From VFJQ01 sp044226525 (GTDB taxonomy: Bacteria; Verrucomicrobiota; Verrucomicrobiia; Chthoniobacterales; Chthoniobacteraceae): DNA of 64,000 bases. A program made the position numbers and the translations under genes. Where the stretch lies: contig JBGAGV010000017.1 in the NCBI GenBank assembly GCA_044226525.1, forward strand, positions 1-64,000, given 5' to 3'. The notes beneath the pieces were generated by a model. The model ran no database searches and had not been told where the DNA came from. It saw only the letters and a program-made list of their open reading frames with translations. Positions 8,182 to 18,188 of this stretch are shown one piece after another; within the stretch, counting starts at the first letter, position 1; each line of letters opens with the position of its first letter.

Positions 8182-9933
8182 TCAGCGCCCGTAGTCCACC
8201 CGCGGTCTCAGGGGAGAAATAGTCGTGAAGATTTCAGGATGCTCCTTCTTCAGGCTGCGCAGGCGTTCTGCCGCGGCATCGACCGGCACGAATTCCCCGA
8301 TGCAGGCGAGAACCTCCCGGTAGGCCATGATTGCCTCGGAAAACTGCTCGGCACGCTCCAGGTTTTGCGCAGTCAAAAACGTCTTCAGCCCCCGGATTTC
8401 CTCACTCTCCGCACCCATGCGATCTCCCGGAAAGGCCCCCATCGAGGCGGTCAGAATGGAGTGCAGCCGAGCAAACTCACTCTTCGTAAAAAGGCCACGG
8501 CAGAATTGGCGCACGGCGGTGGCGGGCGGTTGGGTCGAAAGCGGTGGCTGCAACAATTCCGGCACCTCCAGACGTCCCGCCAGCGATTCCCGGATCGCGC
8601 GCTTGCGCAAAGCGTCGATCGCCTCGCCCCAGGTATGGCCGGATTGCCCGTCCATCCATGTCTGATAAGAGATCGGCGGCACCACCTCCGCATTCCAAAT
8701 CGCCACGATTTCCCGCAACCGCTGCTCCAGCGCGGGCAGGTCGTTCCGCTCCCGACCGGACATCGAATTGGCCTCGACGTGCAATTCGTCGGCCAGCTTC
8801 GCGGCAGAGGCCTTGTCGGAGATGGCCGCCACCCGCTGACGAATGTTTTCTTCGGCTTTGGCCCGCCGGGCCTCTTCGGCGGCGGCCTCCCATTTCTCGA
8901 TTTCCTCGCGCTTCTTCACGACCATCTTCAACGCTGGGGAACTCAGTCGCGAGGAAGTCATCTTTAATTCGCCCATGATTTGTCGCGCCTGCGGCCAATC
9001 GTTTTGCTCCATCGCCGCGAGCATCCGCGCATAAGTTCGGACAAAGTTCTGCGCATTTTGGTCCACATACCCCCTGCCGAATCGCTGATCCTCCAAGGCT
9101 CTCGCTTTGGCTTCCAGAGACTCGATCGTCGAGGCCGCCGGCAGCAGGTCAGCCGAAGGAGCGCCCGCGACGACCAGGGCGTTGGCCTTTTCGCGAGCGG
9201 CAATCAATTGCGCCGCGACCTTATCCACAAACCGCCGACGCCACTGCTCGACTTCCGGCGGCAGCGCCAACTGCGCCGGGCGCCCCGTCCGTCCGCTGAG
9301 CAGGGCATTGGAAGCATTAGATAACGAACCCATCTCATCCGCGGCGAACGCCTCCAAAAATCGCTGACTGATCGTCATCAGTTCGATCACGTTGTCGAGC
9401 GTCTGATAGTCCGGCTCCACGCGCATGCTGATATCCATCGTGCGAACCGCCTGCAGCATGTCCAACGTCGGAGCGAGATCCTGGGGGAGTTGAGCCTGCC
9501 GCCACGCACGCATCGCCACGTTCGTCGCATACTCCCTCAGCAGTGGCCTTATTTCCGTGCGCCACGACTGAAGATCGCGCACCGCCGTCCCAAAAGCGCC
9601 CCACGCCGCATTGATCCGACCGATTGATTCCGCTTCGAGCAAAGGCTGCGAACTCATGACCACGTCGGCGGCGACAAGGCCGCCGTTCATCCGCTCCCGA
9701 TAACCATCGACCGAACTGAGCTGTTGCCGCGCGGCATCCGGAGTGATGCCGCCCCACGTGGCTTCGGCATTCACCACCGCGGCAACCGTGTCCAATGCCA
9801 CCATGATCGATTTCCGATGAGCCTCCGTCGCCGCCGTCACCACAGGCAAGGGATCGGTCTGGGCGATCGCTGGACCGACGCACGAAAGCAAGAACATGGC
9901 GGCGAACCGCTGGCAGGAATGACGTGGATTCAT
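8182..9933 (-). CDS. Secreted helical protein of unknown function, paralogue B
   Basis: I do not recognise the family. The 583-residue product has a signal peptide (FAAMFLLSCVGPAIAQ) and is otherwise strongly alpha-helical, with a charged coiled-coil stretch near residues 340-375 (VVKKREEIEKWEAAAEEARR). It is a paralogue of the gene upstream: the last 150 residues align, including LEVPELLQPPL against LQLPQLLEAPL and FLTAQNLERAEQFSEAIMAY against FLLARNFEKAELFADAVDFY. Both end in a '(L)K..HPE(I/L)F' tetratricopeptide-like helix pair. The start ATG overlaps the upstream stop (ATGA, 9930-9933). It probably acts outside the cytoplasm with its partner. Confidence 0.75.
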   Translation of the reverse strand: MNPRHSCQRFAAMFLLSCVGPAIAQTDPLPVVTAATEAHRKSIMVALDTVAAVVNAEATWGGITPDAARQQLSSVDGYRERMNGGLVAADVVMSSQPLLEAESIGRINAAWGAFGTAVRDLQSWRTEIRPLLREYATNVAMRAWRQAQLPQDLAPTLDMLQAVRTMDISMRVEPDYQTLDNVIELMTISQRFLEAFAADEMGSLSNASNALLSGRTGRPAQLALPPEVEQWRRRFVDKVAAQLIAAREKANALVVAGAPSADLLPAASTIESLEAKARALEDQRFGRGYVDQNAQNFVRTYARMLAAMEQNDWPQARQIMGELKMTSSRLSSPALKMVVKKREEIEKWEAAAEEARRAKAEENIRQRVAAISDKASAAKLADELHVEANSMSGRERNDLPALEQRLREIVAIWNAEVVPPISYQTWMDGQSGHTWGEAIDALRKRAIRESLAGRLEVPELLQPPLSTQPPATAVRQFCRGLFTKSEFARLHSILTASMGAFPGDRMGAESEEIRGLKTFLTAQNLERAEQFSEAIMAYREVLACIGEFVPVDAAAERLRSLKKEHPEIFTTISPLRPRVDYGR

Positions 9934-11645
9934 GGGGCTTGGGTGAACAACTCCGGATGCAATTGCTTCAATTCTTTGAGCCGTGCATGGGATTCGGTCA
10001 CCGGAGCGTGGAGACCTCCCAGCAAAATAACTTGTCGATAAAAGTCCACCGCGTCGGCGAAGAGCTCGGCCTTTTCGAAGTTTCGCGCCAGCAGGAATGC
10101 GCGAACTGCCTTCCCCTCTCCTTCCATGGGCGCCGCAGGCAGCATCGGCGCCGCGTTGGCAATCAACCGGTGCACCTCAGCCCAGTCCTTGCGCGCGGCG
10201 GCTGCACCGATGATGGACCGCAAGCCCTCTTCGAAGGGGCGTTCTTTGAGGGGCGCCTCCAGCAGTTGGGGTAGTTGAAGCTGTCTGGCCGCTGCGATCC
10301 GGATCAGGCGCTGGTAAGCAGCGCGGACCTGAGCCTGCCAGGGATGGCCGGTGCTTAGGGCCTCCGAAGGAGCGAAATATCGCCCGCCTCCCAGATCGAA
10401 CCGACCGAGCCGATCCAAATCGACCAGCAAATGCGCCAGAACCTCGGAGTCGTTCGAGTCGGATTCTTGCTGCTCCCTGGCCGTGCGAATCGCCTTGGCC
10501 AGCGAGCGAGCCTCCTCCGCCGTCTGGAGCGATTCCAACCGAGAGATCACCAGGTCGATGGAACGCTGAGTCACTTCGCCCTGCTTCTGGGCAAGCGCAG
10601 CCCGTCGCGCGGTCAGCGCTTGTGCCAGGCTGGGGAACATGCCTGCCACCCGGCGTTGCAGGTTTCTGCCCTGGGAGATGGCCTCGGGCCACGCGCCGGC
10701 CGCTTCGAGTGCCAGCATCTCCCGCCATTCGCGGGCGATCTGTTCGGCTTCGGAAATCCGGGCGTCCCATTTTCCATCCTGCCGACGGGTAGCGTATCCC
10801 TCTGCGTCTGCCGCCGCGTGCAGTCGCGCGATCCATGGCTCGATCTCATCGGGAGTTTCCGCCTTGGGCAAGGCCTCCAAGGCCGTCCGCACGGTGTCGA
10901 GACCTTGCTCCCGCAACCGCGTCAGGCCCTTCTTGCGACGATCCTCCAGTTCCTTGAGCGATAGAAAATCGCCGAAAGGGCTGCTGGTATCGCGCCACTC
11001 CAACTCCGCGCTCGCTCGCCCAATCAAGGACGCATCCCCGGTTTCCTCGGCGGCCAGCAGGTCCTTCGATTTGGAAAGATAGTCCAGCACCCGATCGAGG
11101 TCGGGCACCTTCTTTCCGGCAAGGGGCGACATGCGGCGCGCGGCCTCCCTGATCGCGCGTAAACTCTCGATGCTTTCCGAAAGGTCGCTCGCCACCCGGG
11201 CGCGGCGCCAGGCCTCGGCGGCTGCTTGCACACGAGTGTCGATGATGTTCGGCAGATCGTCTCGCACCATGTTCTGGCGCGTTCGAATGGCCGCGCGAAA
11301 CGCGTCCCACGCGGCACCGAGCCGGGCATTGCCGGTTCGGTTTTCCATGCCTCCCCTGGAGTGAAATACAGCGTCGTCCAACCATCCCCGCTCCACCATG
11401 CCACGGAGGAAACTGGCGCGGGATCGATCGAGCTGCGAGTCCTTCAGTTCGAGCCGGCCGGCGGCGATCTCTTCGGCAATCACCTTCGGAATGCGGTCGA
11501 GCGAATCCCCAATCGCGGTATTCGCCACCACCAATTGCTCCAAGGTGAAAGGCGAGGAGGCCCCCTGCGACCATCCGGCACCGCAACCCAGCACACTGAG
11601 CGTGACCATGATGGCAGGATGGGAGAAGCGCTTCACCGAACTCAC
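9930..11645 (-). CDS. Secreted helical protein of unknown function, paralogue A
   Basis: The family is unrecognised. The 571 residues begin with a signal peptide (MVTLSVLGCGAGWSQG), and the 'LGCG' could be a lipobox. The body is helical and charged and shares its C-terminal third with the downstream gene at 8182-9933, so the two arose by tandem duplication and diverged. This is the first gene of the two-gene unit. The 162-bp gap to the divergent DUF1501 gene at 11808 must hold promoters for both directions, though I could not identify convincing -35/-10 boxes. Confidence 0.75.
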   Translation of the reverse strand: MSSVKRFSHPAIMVTLSVLGCGAGWSQGASSPFTLEQLVVANTAIGDSLDRIPKVIAEEIAAGRLELKDSQLDRSRASFLRGMVERGWLDDAVFHSRGGMENRTGNARLGAAWDAFRAAIRTRQNMVRDDLPNIIDTRVQAAAEAWRRARVASDLSESIESLRAIREAARRMSPLAGKKVPDLDRVLDYLSKSKDLLAAEETGDASLIGRASAELEWRDTSSPFGDFLSLKELEDRRKKGLTRLREQGLDTVRTALEALPKAETPDEIEPWIARLHAAADAEGYATRRQDGKWDARISEAEQIAREWREMLALEAAGAWPEAISQGRNLQRRVAGMFPSLAQALTARRAALAQKQGEVTQRSIDLVISRLESLQTAEEARSLAKAIRTAREQQESDSNDSEVLAHLLVDLDRLGRFDLGGGRYFAPSEALSTGHPWQAQVRAAYQRLIRIAAARQLQLPQLLEAPLKERPFEEGLRSIIGAAAARKDWAEVHRLIANAAPMLPAAPMEGEGKAVRAFLLARNFEKAELFADAVDFYRQVILLGGLHAPVTESHARLKELKQLHPELFTQAP

Positions 11646-11807
11646 ACTAGCCGATCGGCAGACTCTTTTCAGCTGGAAAAATACACCCAGCCGGGCTCGC
11701 GAACTTCCTCGCTACACCAACCGGTGGCCAATCCACGTGCAGGACTCGCCAATGGACGATGCGTGTTCCCGGCAAGTCCCCGCCATGGTCCGGATTATCT
11801 CAGCAAC

Positions 11808-13256
11808 ATGAACAACGCCCCATTTCTTCACCCCGAAACCGCGCAGTGCACCCGACCGACGGAAGCCGACGACCTCGCCAATCTGCTCCGCTCGCGGCGC
11901 GACTTCCTGGGCCGCTTCGGCATGGGGCTGGGCACCGTCGGGCTGATGTCGATGCTCAGTGACGAACTCCGCGCCAACGTGCCGGCCAATCCGTTTTCCC
12001 CGCTCGCCGTCCGCAAGCCTCACTTTACACCCAAGGCGAAGCGCGTCCTGCACCTCTTCGCGCAGGGCGCGCCATCGCACATCGACACGTTCGATCCCAA
12101 ACCAGGGTTGATCTCGAACGACGGCAAGACCGTCAGCAACTTCGATGGCGTGCTGTTCGGGTCACCGTTCAAGTTCAGCAAACACGGCTCGAGCGGGCTG
12201 GAAATTAGCGAAGTTTTCCCGCAGCTCGCGCAGCACGCGGATGAGTTGTGCGTCGTCCGCTCGCTCTATACCGACGCACCGGATCACGTCTTTTCCACCT
12301 TCATGATGAACTGTGGCCAGGGCCGCCTCCCCCGCCCGAGCATGGGCTCCTGGCTCGTCTATGGCCTCGGCTCGGTGAATCAGAATCTGCCCGGCTTCGT
12401 CGCGCTTTCCCCGGGAGCGATTCCCTTCGGCAACCAAAACTTGCGCTCCGGCTTTCTGCCCGGTGCCTGCCAGGGCACCTACATCAACACGTCGCAATCG
12501 GACGTCGAAAAGCTGATCGAAAACATCCGGAACCACGACGTCACCACCAAGGAACAGCGTGCGCAGCTTGACCTCGTCGGGAAGCTCAACTCGCGCTTCA
12601 AAAAGGATGAAGCCCTCGAGGCGCGCATCCAGTCCTTCGAACTCGCCTTTCAAATGCAGGTCGAAGCAACCGACGCGTTCGACATCTCGAAGGAACCCGA
12701 TGACGTGCGCGAACGCTACAAGGCCGACACCGCGCAGGGCCGCCAGTTGCTCGTCGCGCGGCGCTTGCTCGAACGCGGCGTGCGCGTGGTGCAGGCCTGG
12801 CACACGAGCTGGGATCACCATCAGGACATCAAAAAGAATCTCACCGCCAAAGCCGCCGAGTGCGATCAACCCATCGCCGCGCTGCTCACCGATCTCAAGG
12901 AACGTGGCATGCTCGACGACACGCTCGTGGTCTGGGGCGGCGAATTCGGCCGCATGCCACGCCGCCAGCTTCCTACCGGCAACATCAAGCTCGAGGCGCC
13001 TCCCGGGCGCGATCACAACGCGAAAGGCTTCTGCTGCTGGATGGCCGGCGGCGGCGTCCACGCCGGTTACGCCCACGGCGCGACCGACGACCTCGGCTAC
13101 GAAGCCGTGATGGACAAAGTCCACGTGCACGACCTGCACGCCACCATCCTCCACCTCATGGGCCTGCAGCACGAGCGCCTCACCTACCGCTACAACGGCC
13201 GCGATTTCCGGCTCACGGATGTTTACGGCAACGTGGTGAAACAACTCATCGGCTAA
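11808..13256 (+). CDS. DUF1501 family exported protein (paired with PSD1)
   Basis: The product has 482 residues from the ATG at 11808; the open frame extends further upstream but loses similarity. A Tat motif, RRDFLGRFGMG, lies at residues 30-40. Family signatures are VLHLFAQGAPSHIDTFDPKP near residue 77, WGGEFGRMPRRQ near residue 375 and the GRDHNAKGFCCWMAGGGV region near residue 400. It sits 5 bp ahead of the PSD1 cytochrome-type gene, the classic DUF1501/DUF1553 tandem of Planctomycetes and Verrucomicrobia, and the two surely form one transcript. Members belong to the alkaline phosphatase/sulfatase superfamily; the substrate is unknown, and a role in periplasmic degradation of complex glycans or organic matter has been proposed from context. 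Confidence 0.9.
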   Translation: MNNAPFLHPETAQCTRPTEADDLANLLRSRRDFLGRFGMGLGTVGLMSMLSDELRANVPANPFSPLAVRKPHFTPKAKRVLHLFAQGAPSHIDTFDPKPGLISNDGKTVSNFDGVLFGSPFKFSKHGSSGLEISEVFPQLAQHADELCVVRSLYTDAPDHVFSTFMMNCGQGRLPRPSMGSWLVYGLGSVNQNLPGFVALSPGAIPFGNQNLRSGFLPGACQGTYINTSQSDVEKLIENIRNHDVTTKEQRAQLDLVGKLNSRFKKDEALEARIQSFELAFQMQVEATDAFDISKEPDDVRERYKADTAQGRQLLVARRLLERGVRVVQAWHTSWDHHQDIKKNLTAKAAECDQPIAALLTDLKERGMLDDTLVVWGGEFGRMPRRQLPTGNIKLEAPPGRDHNAKGFCCWMAGGGVHAGYAHGATDDLGYEAVMDKVHVHDLHATILHLMGLQHERLTYRYNGRDFRLTDVYGNVVKQLIG

Positions 13257-13261
13257 ATCGT

Positions 13262-16200
13262 ATGAAACGCGGATTCCTCCTCTCGCTCCTTCCCCTCACC
13301 GCGCTCGCCATTCCCGACCAACCGCCGCCGCTCAAGCCCGCGGAAGTGGCGCACTTCAACAAAGACGTGCTGCCGATTTTGAAGAACCGCTGTTACGAAT
13401 GCCACTCGCATGAAGCGGGGAAGATCAAAGGTGGACTCACGGTCGATTCGCGCGACGGGTTGATCAAGGGGGGCGATTCGGGTGCAGCCGTGGTGCCGGG
13501 GAATTTGAAGGACTCGCTCCTCGTCACTTCGGTGGTGTGGGAAGATCCAGATTTCCAGATGCCACCGAAGCACAAGATGCCGGATGCCGAAATCAAGGCA
13601 CTGGTCGATTGGGTAAAGGAAGGCGCACCCGACCCGCGGGCTTCCATGGCGCCGAGTGGCGGACAGGCGGCCATTCAGGAAAAAGCGAAAACGCACTGGG
13701 CGCTCCAGCCGCTGGCGCAGCCGGTCATCCCCACCGTGAAAGACAAGTCGTGGCCGAAAAATCCGGTCGATGCCTTCATCCTCGCGAAGCTGGAAGAGAA
13801 AGGGATGAAACCCTCGCCGCAGGCGGATAAACTCACGCTGCTGCGGCGCGTTTCCTACGATCTGACCGGCCTTCCGCCGAGCACGGAGGACACGAATGCG
13901 TTCCTCGCCGACAAATCGCCCGACGCCTACACCAAACTCGTCGATCGCCTGCTCGCATCGCCGCACTACGGCGAACGCTGGGCGCGTTACTGGCTCGATG
14001 TTGCGCGTTATGCCGACACCACCGGTGAAGCCGGCGTCGGTGGCCGCGACAATCGTTTCATCTACGGCTGGACCTATCGCGACTACGTGGTGCGCGCGTT
14101 CAACGAAGACAAGCCCTACAACCAGTTCGTGCAGGAACAACTCGCGGCCGATCAGCTCGTCGCCCAGGGCAAGGCCGATCGACGCAACCTTGCCGCGATG
14201 GGTTTCATCACCATCGGCAAACGTTTCACCAACAACGACGATGTGATCGACGATCGCATCGACGCCACTGGACGCGCCTTCATGGGCCTCACCGTCTCCT
14301 GCGCGCGTTGTCACGATCACAAGTTCGACCCGATCACCACTGAAGATTACTACTCGTGGCACGGCATCTTTTCGAGCACGCGCGAGCCGGAACAAGGCCC
14401 GTTGCTCGATGAACCCAGGCAGACACCGGAATACGCCGACTTCGAGAAGCAGGTCGCCGACGCGCTGTTGAAAGTCGATGAGACGACCGACAACGAATGG
14501 GAGGACCACTTCAACGAGCAGTTCGGCAAGATGGCCACTTATCTCATGGCGATCCACGATGCCGAGAAGGGCACGGGCGGGTTGTCGGTGAATACGTTCT
14601 ATCGTTCCCGCGGCCTGACGCAGGGCATTGCCCAACGCTGGGCCGCTTACCTCAAAGGCACCGCGGCTCGTGGCGCGACGGCGGCGAAACGCAGCACTCC
14701 GACGCCCGACTTCGATCCCATCTTCGCTCCGTGGAAGGCGCTCGCGGCTCTGCCCGACGCGGACTTCGAGGTGAAAGCGCCCGAAGCTCTGGCGAAGGCG
14801 ATGGCGGGCGAAGGCGACAAGAAAGTGAACCCGCTCATCGCCCAGCTTTTCGCCGATCCGCCGAAGTCGTTGAAGGACGCCGCCGATCGTTACGGCAAGC
14901 TCTTCACTGACATTCAAAAACAGCACCACGAGAAACGCGCCGAGTTGCTGAAAGCGGCGGGCACTTGGAAGCAGATCGCCATCACGCTCGACACCCCTGA
15001 CGCCGACGCGATCCATCGCATCCTCTATGGACCCGACGCTCCCGCGGATCGCGCCAAGCTCACGCTCGGCGGCGAACTCGGGGTCAGCAGCACCACGAAA
15101 CAGCAACGGATGATCACCAAAGTGAACGACATCCGGCTGAACCACCCCGCTTCCCCAGCCCGCGCCATGGCCATGGAAGATGTCGAGAAGCCGCGCAATT
15201 CACGGATTTTTATCCGCGGCGACCGCAACAAACAGGGACCGGAAGTGCCCCGGCGGTTCCTGTCGATTCTCGGCGGAGAAAAGCCGTTCACCGTCGGCAG
15301 CGGCCGGCTCGAACTCGCCGAGGCGATCACCGATCCGAAGAACCCGCTGACCGCGCGCGTGATCATCAATCGCGTCTGGATGCACCACTTCGGCCAGGGA
15401 CTCGTCACCACACCGAGCGACTTCGGTCTGCGCGGCGACCCTCCGTCCCATCCCGAAATGCTCGATTTCCTGTGCCGGCAGTTCATGGACAATCACTGGT
15501 CCTTGAAAAAGCTGCACCGGCTCATCGTCACCAGCGCGACCTATCAGCAGCGCAGCGACGACGTGCCGCAGTATCGCGAGCTGAACCCGACTAATTCGCT
15601 CGTCTGGAAAATGAACCGGCGCCGGCTCGATGTGGAGTCCCTGCGCGACACCCTGCTCACCGCCTCCGGCACGCTGGAAGGAACCGTGGGCGGGCGTCCC
15701 GTCGATCTGCTCGGGAACGATCAGCGCCGCACCATCTACGCGTTCATCAATCGCGAAAACATTCCCGGCGTGCTGGCGAACTTCGACTTCGCTCTGCCCG
15801 AAATGAGCAGCCCGCAGCGCAATGAAAGCACCGTGCCCACGCAGGCGCTCTTCATGATGAACAGCCCGTTTGTGATCGACCAGGCGCGCAAACTCGCGGC
15901 GCTGCCACAGGTCGTGAAGGCCTCCAGCGATGACCAGCGCGTCCGGCAGCTTTACGCCCGGCTTTTCCAACGCGCCCCCGACAAGGCGGACCTTTCCGAT
16001 GCACTGACGTTCATCCGCGAACAGAACGCATTCAAGCCGGAGCCGCCGCCGAAGAGCGATTGGAAATACGGGATGGGCGTCATCAATCCCGGCAAACCCA
16101 TGTATCTCGCGGAAGCGAAAAATTTCCGCGATAACCAGTGGGTGATCTATGACAAGAAGCAGCCCGTGAAGGTCGGCGAAACCGGCGGGCTCACGGGCGC

Positions 16201-16639
16201 CACCGCCGCGAGTGTGCGCCGCTGGGTCGCGCCGGCGGATGGCACCATCAGCATCGACGGAGCACTCTCCGCCACGGGCAAGACCAGCAAGGGGCTCGTT
16301 GCGCGGGTCGAACTGCGCCGGGGAAATCAGCCCCCGACACCGATCGCCAACTGGAAGGCCGGGAAAGACACCGTCGCCACGACGGTGGAAACCATCGAGG
16401 TCAAAACCGGCGATGCGCTCGACTTCATCGTGCTGCCCGCGGGCGGTGCACCGGAATCCTATGCCTGGGCGCCGAGCATTCATCTTCGCAACGCCAGCGG
16501 CGAGATGCCCGACAAGCACGATTGGGACGCCCGCTCCGAATTCGCCGGCCCGCCACCCGCCCCGCCGAAAGGGATGACACCGTGGGAAAAATACGCCCAG
16601 GCGCTGCTGCTCGCGAACGAGTTTGTGTATCTGAATTGA
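13262..16639 (+). CDS. PSD1 / DUF1549-DUF1553 protein with two CxxCH motifs
   Basis: The 1125-residue protein starts at the ATG at 13262 with a short signal peptide ending 'LTALA'. A cytochrome-type haem motif, CYECH, is at residues 44-48 in the PSCyt1 region (FNKDVLPILKNRCYECH). DUF1549 follows (WPKNPVDAFILAKLEEKG near residue 175), with a second CxxCH, CARCHDHKFDP, at residues 347-351. The DUF1553 part (ITDPKNPLTARVIINRVWMHHFG near residue 690, here split by eye) runs to about residue 900, and the C-terminal 200 residues look like a beta-sandwich. It is the partner of the DUF1501 gene 5 bp upstream. A secreted, c-type-haem protein coupling oxidation to the DUF1501 enzyme is plausible but unproven. 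Confidence 0.9.
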   Translation: MKRGFLLSLLPLTALAIPDQPPPLKPAEVAHFNKDVLPILKNRCYECHSHEAGKIKGGLTVDSRDGLIKGGDSGAAVVPGNLKDSLLVTSVVWEDPDFQMPPKHKMPDAEIKALVDWVKEGAPDPRASMAPSGGQAAIQEKAKTHWALQPLAQPVIPTVKDKSWPKNPVDAFILAKLEEKGMKPSPQADKLTLLRRVSYDLTGLPPSTEDTNAFLADKSPDAYTKLVDRLLASPHYGERWARYWLDVARYADTTGEAGVGGRDNRFIYGWTYRDYVVRAFNEDKPYNQFVQEQLAADQLVAQGKADRRNLAAMGFITIGKRFTNNDDVIDDRIDATGRAFMGLTVSCARCHDHKFDPITTEDYYSWHGIFSSTREPEQGPLLDEPRQTPEYADFEKQVADALLKVDETTDNEWEDHFNEQFGKMATYLMAIHDAEKGTGGLSVNTFYRSRGLTQGIAQRWAAYLKGTAARGATAAKRSTPTPDFDPIFAPWKALAALPDADFEVKAPEALAKAMAGEGDKKVNPLIAQLFADPPKSLKDAADRYGKLFTDIQKQHHEKRAELLKAAGTWKQIAITLDTPDADAIHRILYGPDAPADRAKLTLGGELGVSSTTKQQRMITKVNDIRLNHPASPARAMAMEDVEKPRNSRIFIRGDRNKQGPEVPRRFLSILGGEKPFTVGSGRLELAEAITDPKNPLTARVIINRVWMHHFGQGLVTTPSDFGLRGDPPSHPEMLDFLCRQFMDNHWSLKKLHRLIVTSATYQQRSDDVPQYRELNPTNSLVWKMNRRRLDVESLRDTLLTASGTLEGTVGGRPVDLLGNDQRRTIYAFINRENIPGVLANFDFALPEMSSPQRNESTVPTQALFMMNSPFVIDQARKLAALPQVVKASSDDQRVRQLYARLFQRAPDKADLSDALTFIREQNAFKPEPPPKSDWKYGMGVINPGKPMYLAEAKNFRDNQWVIYDKKQPVKVGETGGLTGATAASVRRWVAPADGTISIDGALSATGKTSKGLVARVELRRGNQPPTPIANWKAGKDTVATTVETIEVKTGDALDFIVLPAGGAPESYAWAPSIHLRNASGEMPDKHDWDARSEFAGPPPAPPKGMTPWEKYAQALLLANEFVYLN

Positions 16640-16717
16640 GCGACTGGCTTTCCCAGCCCCGCGGAGGCGCAAAACTTTGCGCTCACGGATCGCCGCGAAT
16701 GCGTTATCCATTCGCCT

Positions 16718-17278
16718 ATGGCGCTCAAGGCCACCATCTACAAAGCCGATCTTCAGCTCTCCGACATCGACCGCGGGATTTATGGCGATTACCCGCTGAC
16801 GATTGCGCGGCATCCTTCGGAAACGGATGAGCGGCTCATGGTGCGGCTGCTGGCCTTTGCGCTGAGTGTGCCAGCGGATGGCGATCACGGCCCGCTGGAG
16901 TTTGCCAAGGATTTGTGGGATGCCGACGAGCCAAGCCTTTGGCAGCGGGATTTCACCGGGCGCCTCGTGCACTGGATTGAAGTCGGCCAACCAGACGAGA
17001 AGCGCCTCGCGCGCGTCTGCGCCCGGGTGGATCAGGTGAGCGTCTTCAGCTACGCGTCGAGCACGCCCATCTGGTGGGAAGCACTCGCCCCGAAAACTTC
17101 GCGCCTGCGAAACCTCACCGTCTGGCAGATTCCCTCGGAGCAAAGCGAAGCGCTGGCGCTGCTGGCCAAACGCTCGATGCAACTGAACGTGACCGTGCAG
17201 GATGGCGGCATCTGGATGAGCGACCAGGAGCGTTCCGTCGAGGTGCAACTGACGCGGCTGACCGAAGCGACCGTTTAG
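16718..17278 (+). CDS. yaeQ: YaeQ family protein
   Basis: The 186-residue product matches YaeQ from end to end: MALKATIYKADLQLSDIDRG at the start, HPSETDERLMVRLLAFAL near residue 34, DLWDADEPSLWQRD near residue 68, and GRLVHWIEVGQPDEKRL near residue 84. YaeQ has a PD-(D/E)XK nuclease-like fold and was once proposed to suppress RfaH loss; its real role is unsettled. Proteobacterial homologues are about 180 residues, so this one is full length. It is 78 bp downstream of the PSD1 gene and probably unrelated to it. Confidence 0.9.
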   Translation: MALKATIYKADLQLSDIDRGIYGDYPLTIARHPSETDERLMVRLLAFALSVPADGDHGPLEFAKDLWDADEPSLWQRDFTGRLVHWIEVGQPDEKRLARVCARVDQVSVFSYASSTPIWWEALAPKTSRLRNLTVWQIPSEQSEALALLAKRSMQLNVTVQDGGIWMSDQERSVEVQLTRLTEATV

Positions 17279-17327
17279 CGCAGCCAAGGGATTGCGGACT
17301 CGCGGGTTGGCAGGCTACCCAATCTTC

Positions 17328-18188
17328 ATGCGCCCCATTCACCTCCTCTCGTTTCTCTCGCTCGTCGCCTTCGCTACCGCGGCCGAACTCCCTGTGCCCG
17401 AAGGCGTCACCTTCACGCGCGACCTCGAGTTTTCGAATCCCGACAATCAGCATCTCCAGGTGAACCTCGCTCAACCCAAGGGCGATGGGCCTTTCCCGGC
17501 GATCGTGTGCATTCACGGCGGTGGTTTCCGCGCAGGCAAACGTGAGAGCTACGACAAGCTCTGCCTCACGCTGGCGCAGCATGGGTATGTCGCCATCACC
17601 GTTACGTATCGCCTCGCGCCGATGTATCCATTTCCCGCCGCCGTGCTCGACTGCAAAACCGCGGTGCGCTGGCTGCGTGCGAATGCCGCGAAATACCATG
17701 TCGATCCGAAACGCATCGGCACCACCGGCGGCTCGGCGGGTGGACATCTCGTGCAATTTCTCGGCGTGACGGAAGGCGTGAAGGACTTTGAAGCCGGCGA
17801 GTATCTCGACCAGTCCAGCGCGGTGAATTGCGTGGTGAACTACTACGGCCCGAGCGATCTCTCGAAATCCTACGGCGCCAGCGTGGATGCGGCGGAAGTG
17901 CTCCCGCTCTTTTTCGGCGGCGATCTCTCCACCAAACTCCGCGAACATATCGTCGGCAGTCCGCTTTACTGGGCCACGCCCAAGGCCGCGCCGACGCTGA
18001 TCGTGCACGGCACCAAGGACGACCACGTCGCCTACGAACAGGCTACCTGGATGGTCGATCGCCTTAAGGAATGCATGGTCGAAGTGGAACTGCTCACGCT
18101 CGAAGGCGCCGGCCACGGCTTCAAAGGCGCCGACGCCGAAAAAGCCGAAGCGGCCCTGCTGGCCTTCTTCGACAAACACCTGAAGTAG
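17328..18188 (+). CDS. Secreted alpha/beta hydrolase (BD-FAE / esterase-lipase type)
   Basis: The 286-residue protein starts at the ATG at 17328 with a signal peptide (LLSFLSLVAFATAA). The esterase features are an oxyanion-hole HGGGF at residues 63-67, the nucleophile motif GGSAGG with Ser136, an acidic residue in HGTKDDH (Asp231 or Asp232) and His263 in GAGHGF. It probably cleaves ester bonds, for example acetyl or feruloyl groups on plant or algal polysaccharide, in the periplasm or outside the cell. The stop codon TAG forms part of a palindromic element, GTAGC-CCGGCTT..., that starts at 18185. Confidence 0.88.
   Translation: MRPIHLLSFLSLVAFATAAELPVPEGVTFTRDLEFSNPDNQHLQVNLAQPKGDGPFPAIVCIHGGGFRAGKRESYDKLCLTLAQHGYVAITVTYRLAPMYPFPAAVLDCKTAVRWLRANAAKYHVDPKRIGTTGGSAGGHLVQFLGVTEGVKDFEAGEYLDQSSAVNCVVNYYGPSDLSKSYGASVDAAEVLPLFFGGDLSTKLREHIVGSPLYWATPKAAPTLIVHGTKDDHVAYEQATWMVDRLKECMVEVELLTLEGAGHGFKGADAEKAEAALLAFFDKHLK

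Noticed and set aside
15200..17287. 695-codon minus frame opposite the PSD1 gene and yaeQ
   Set aside because: It crosses two recognised plus-strand genes and has no recognisable domain.
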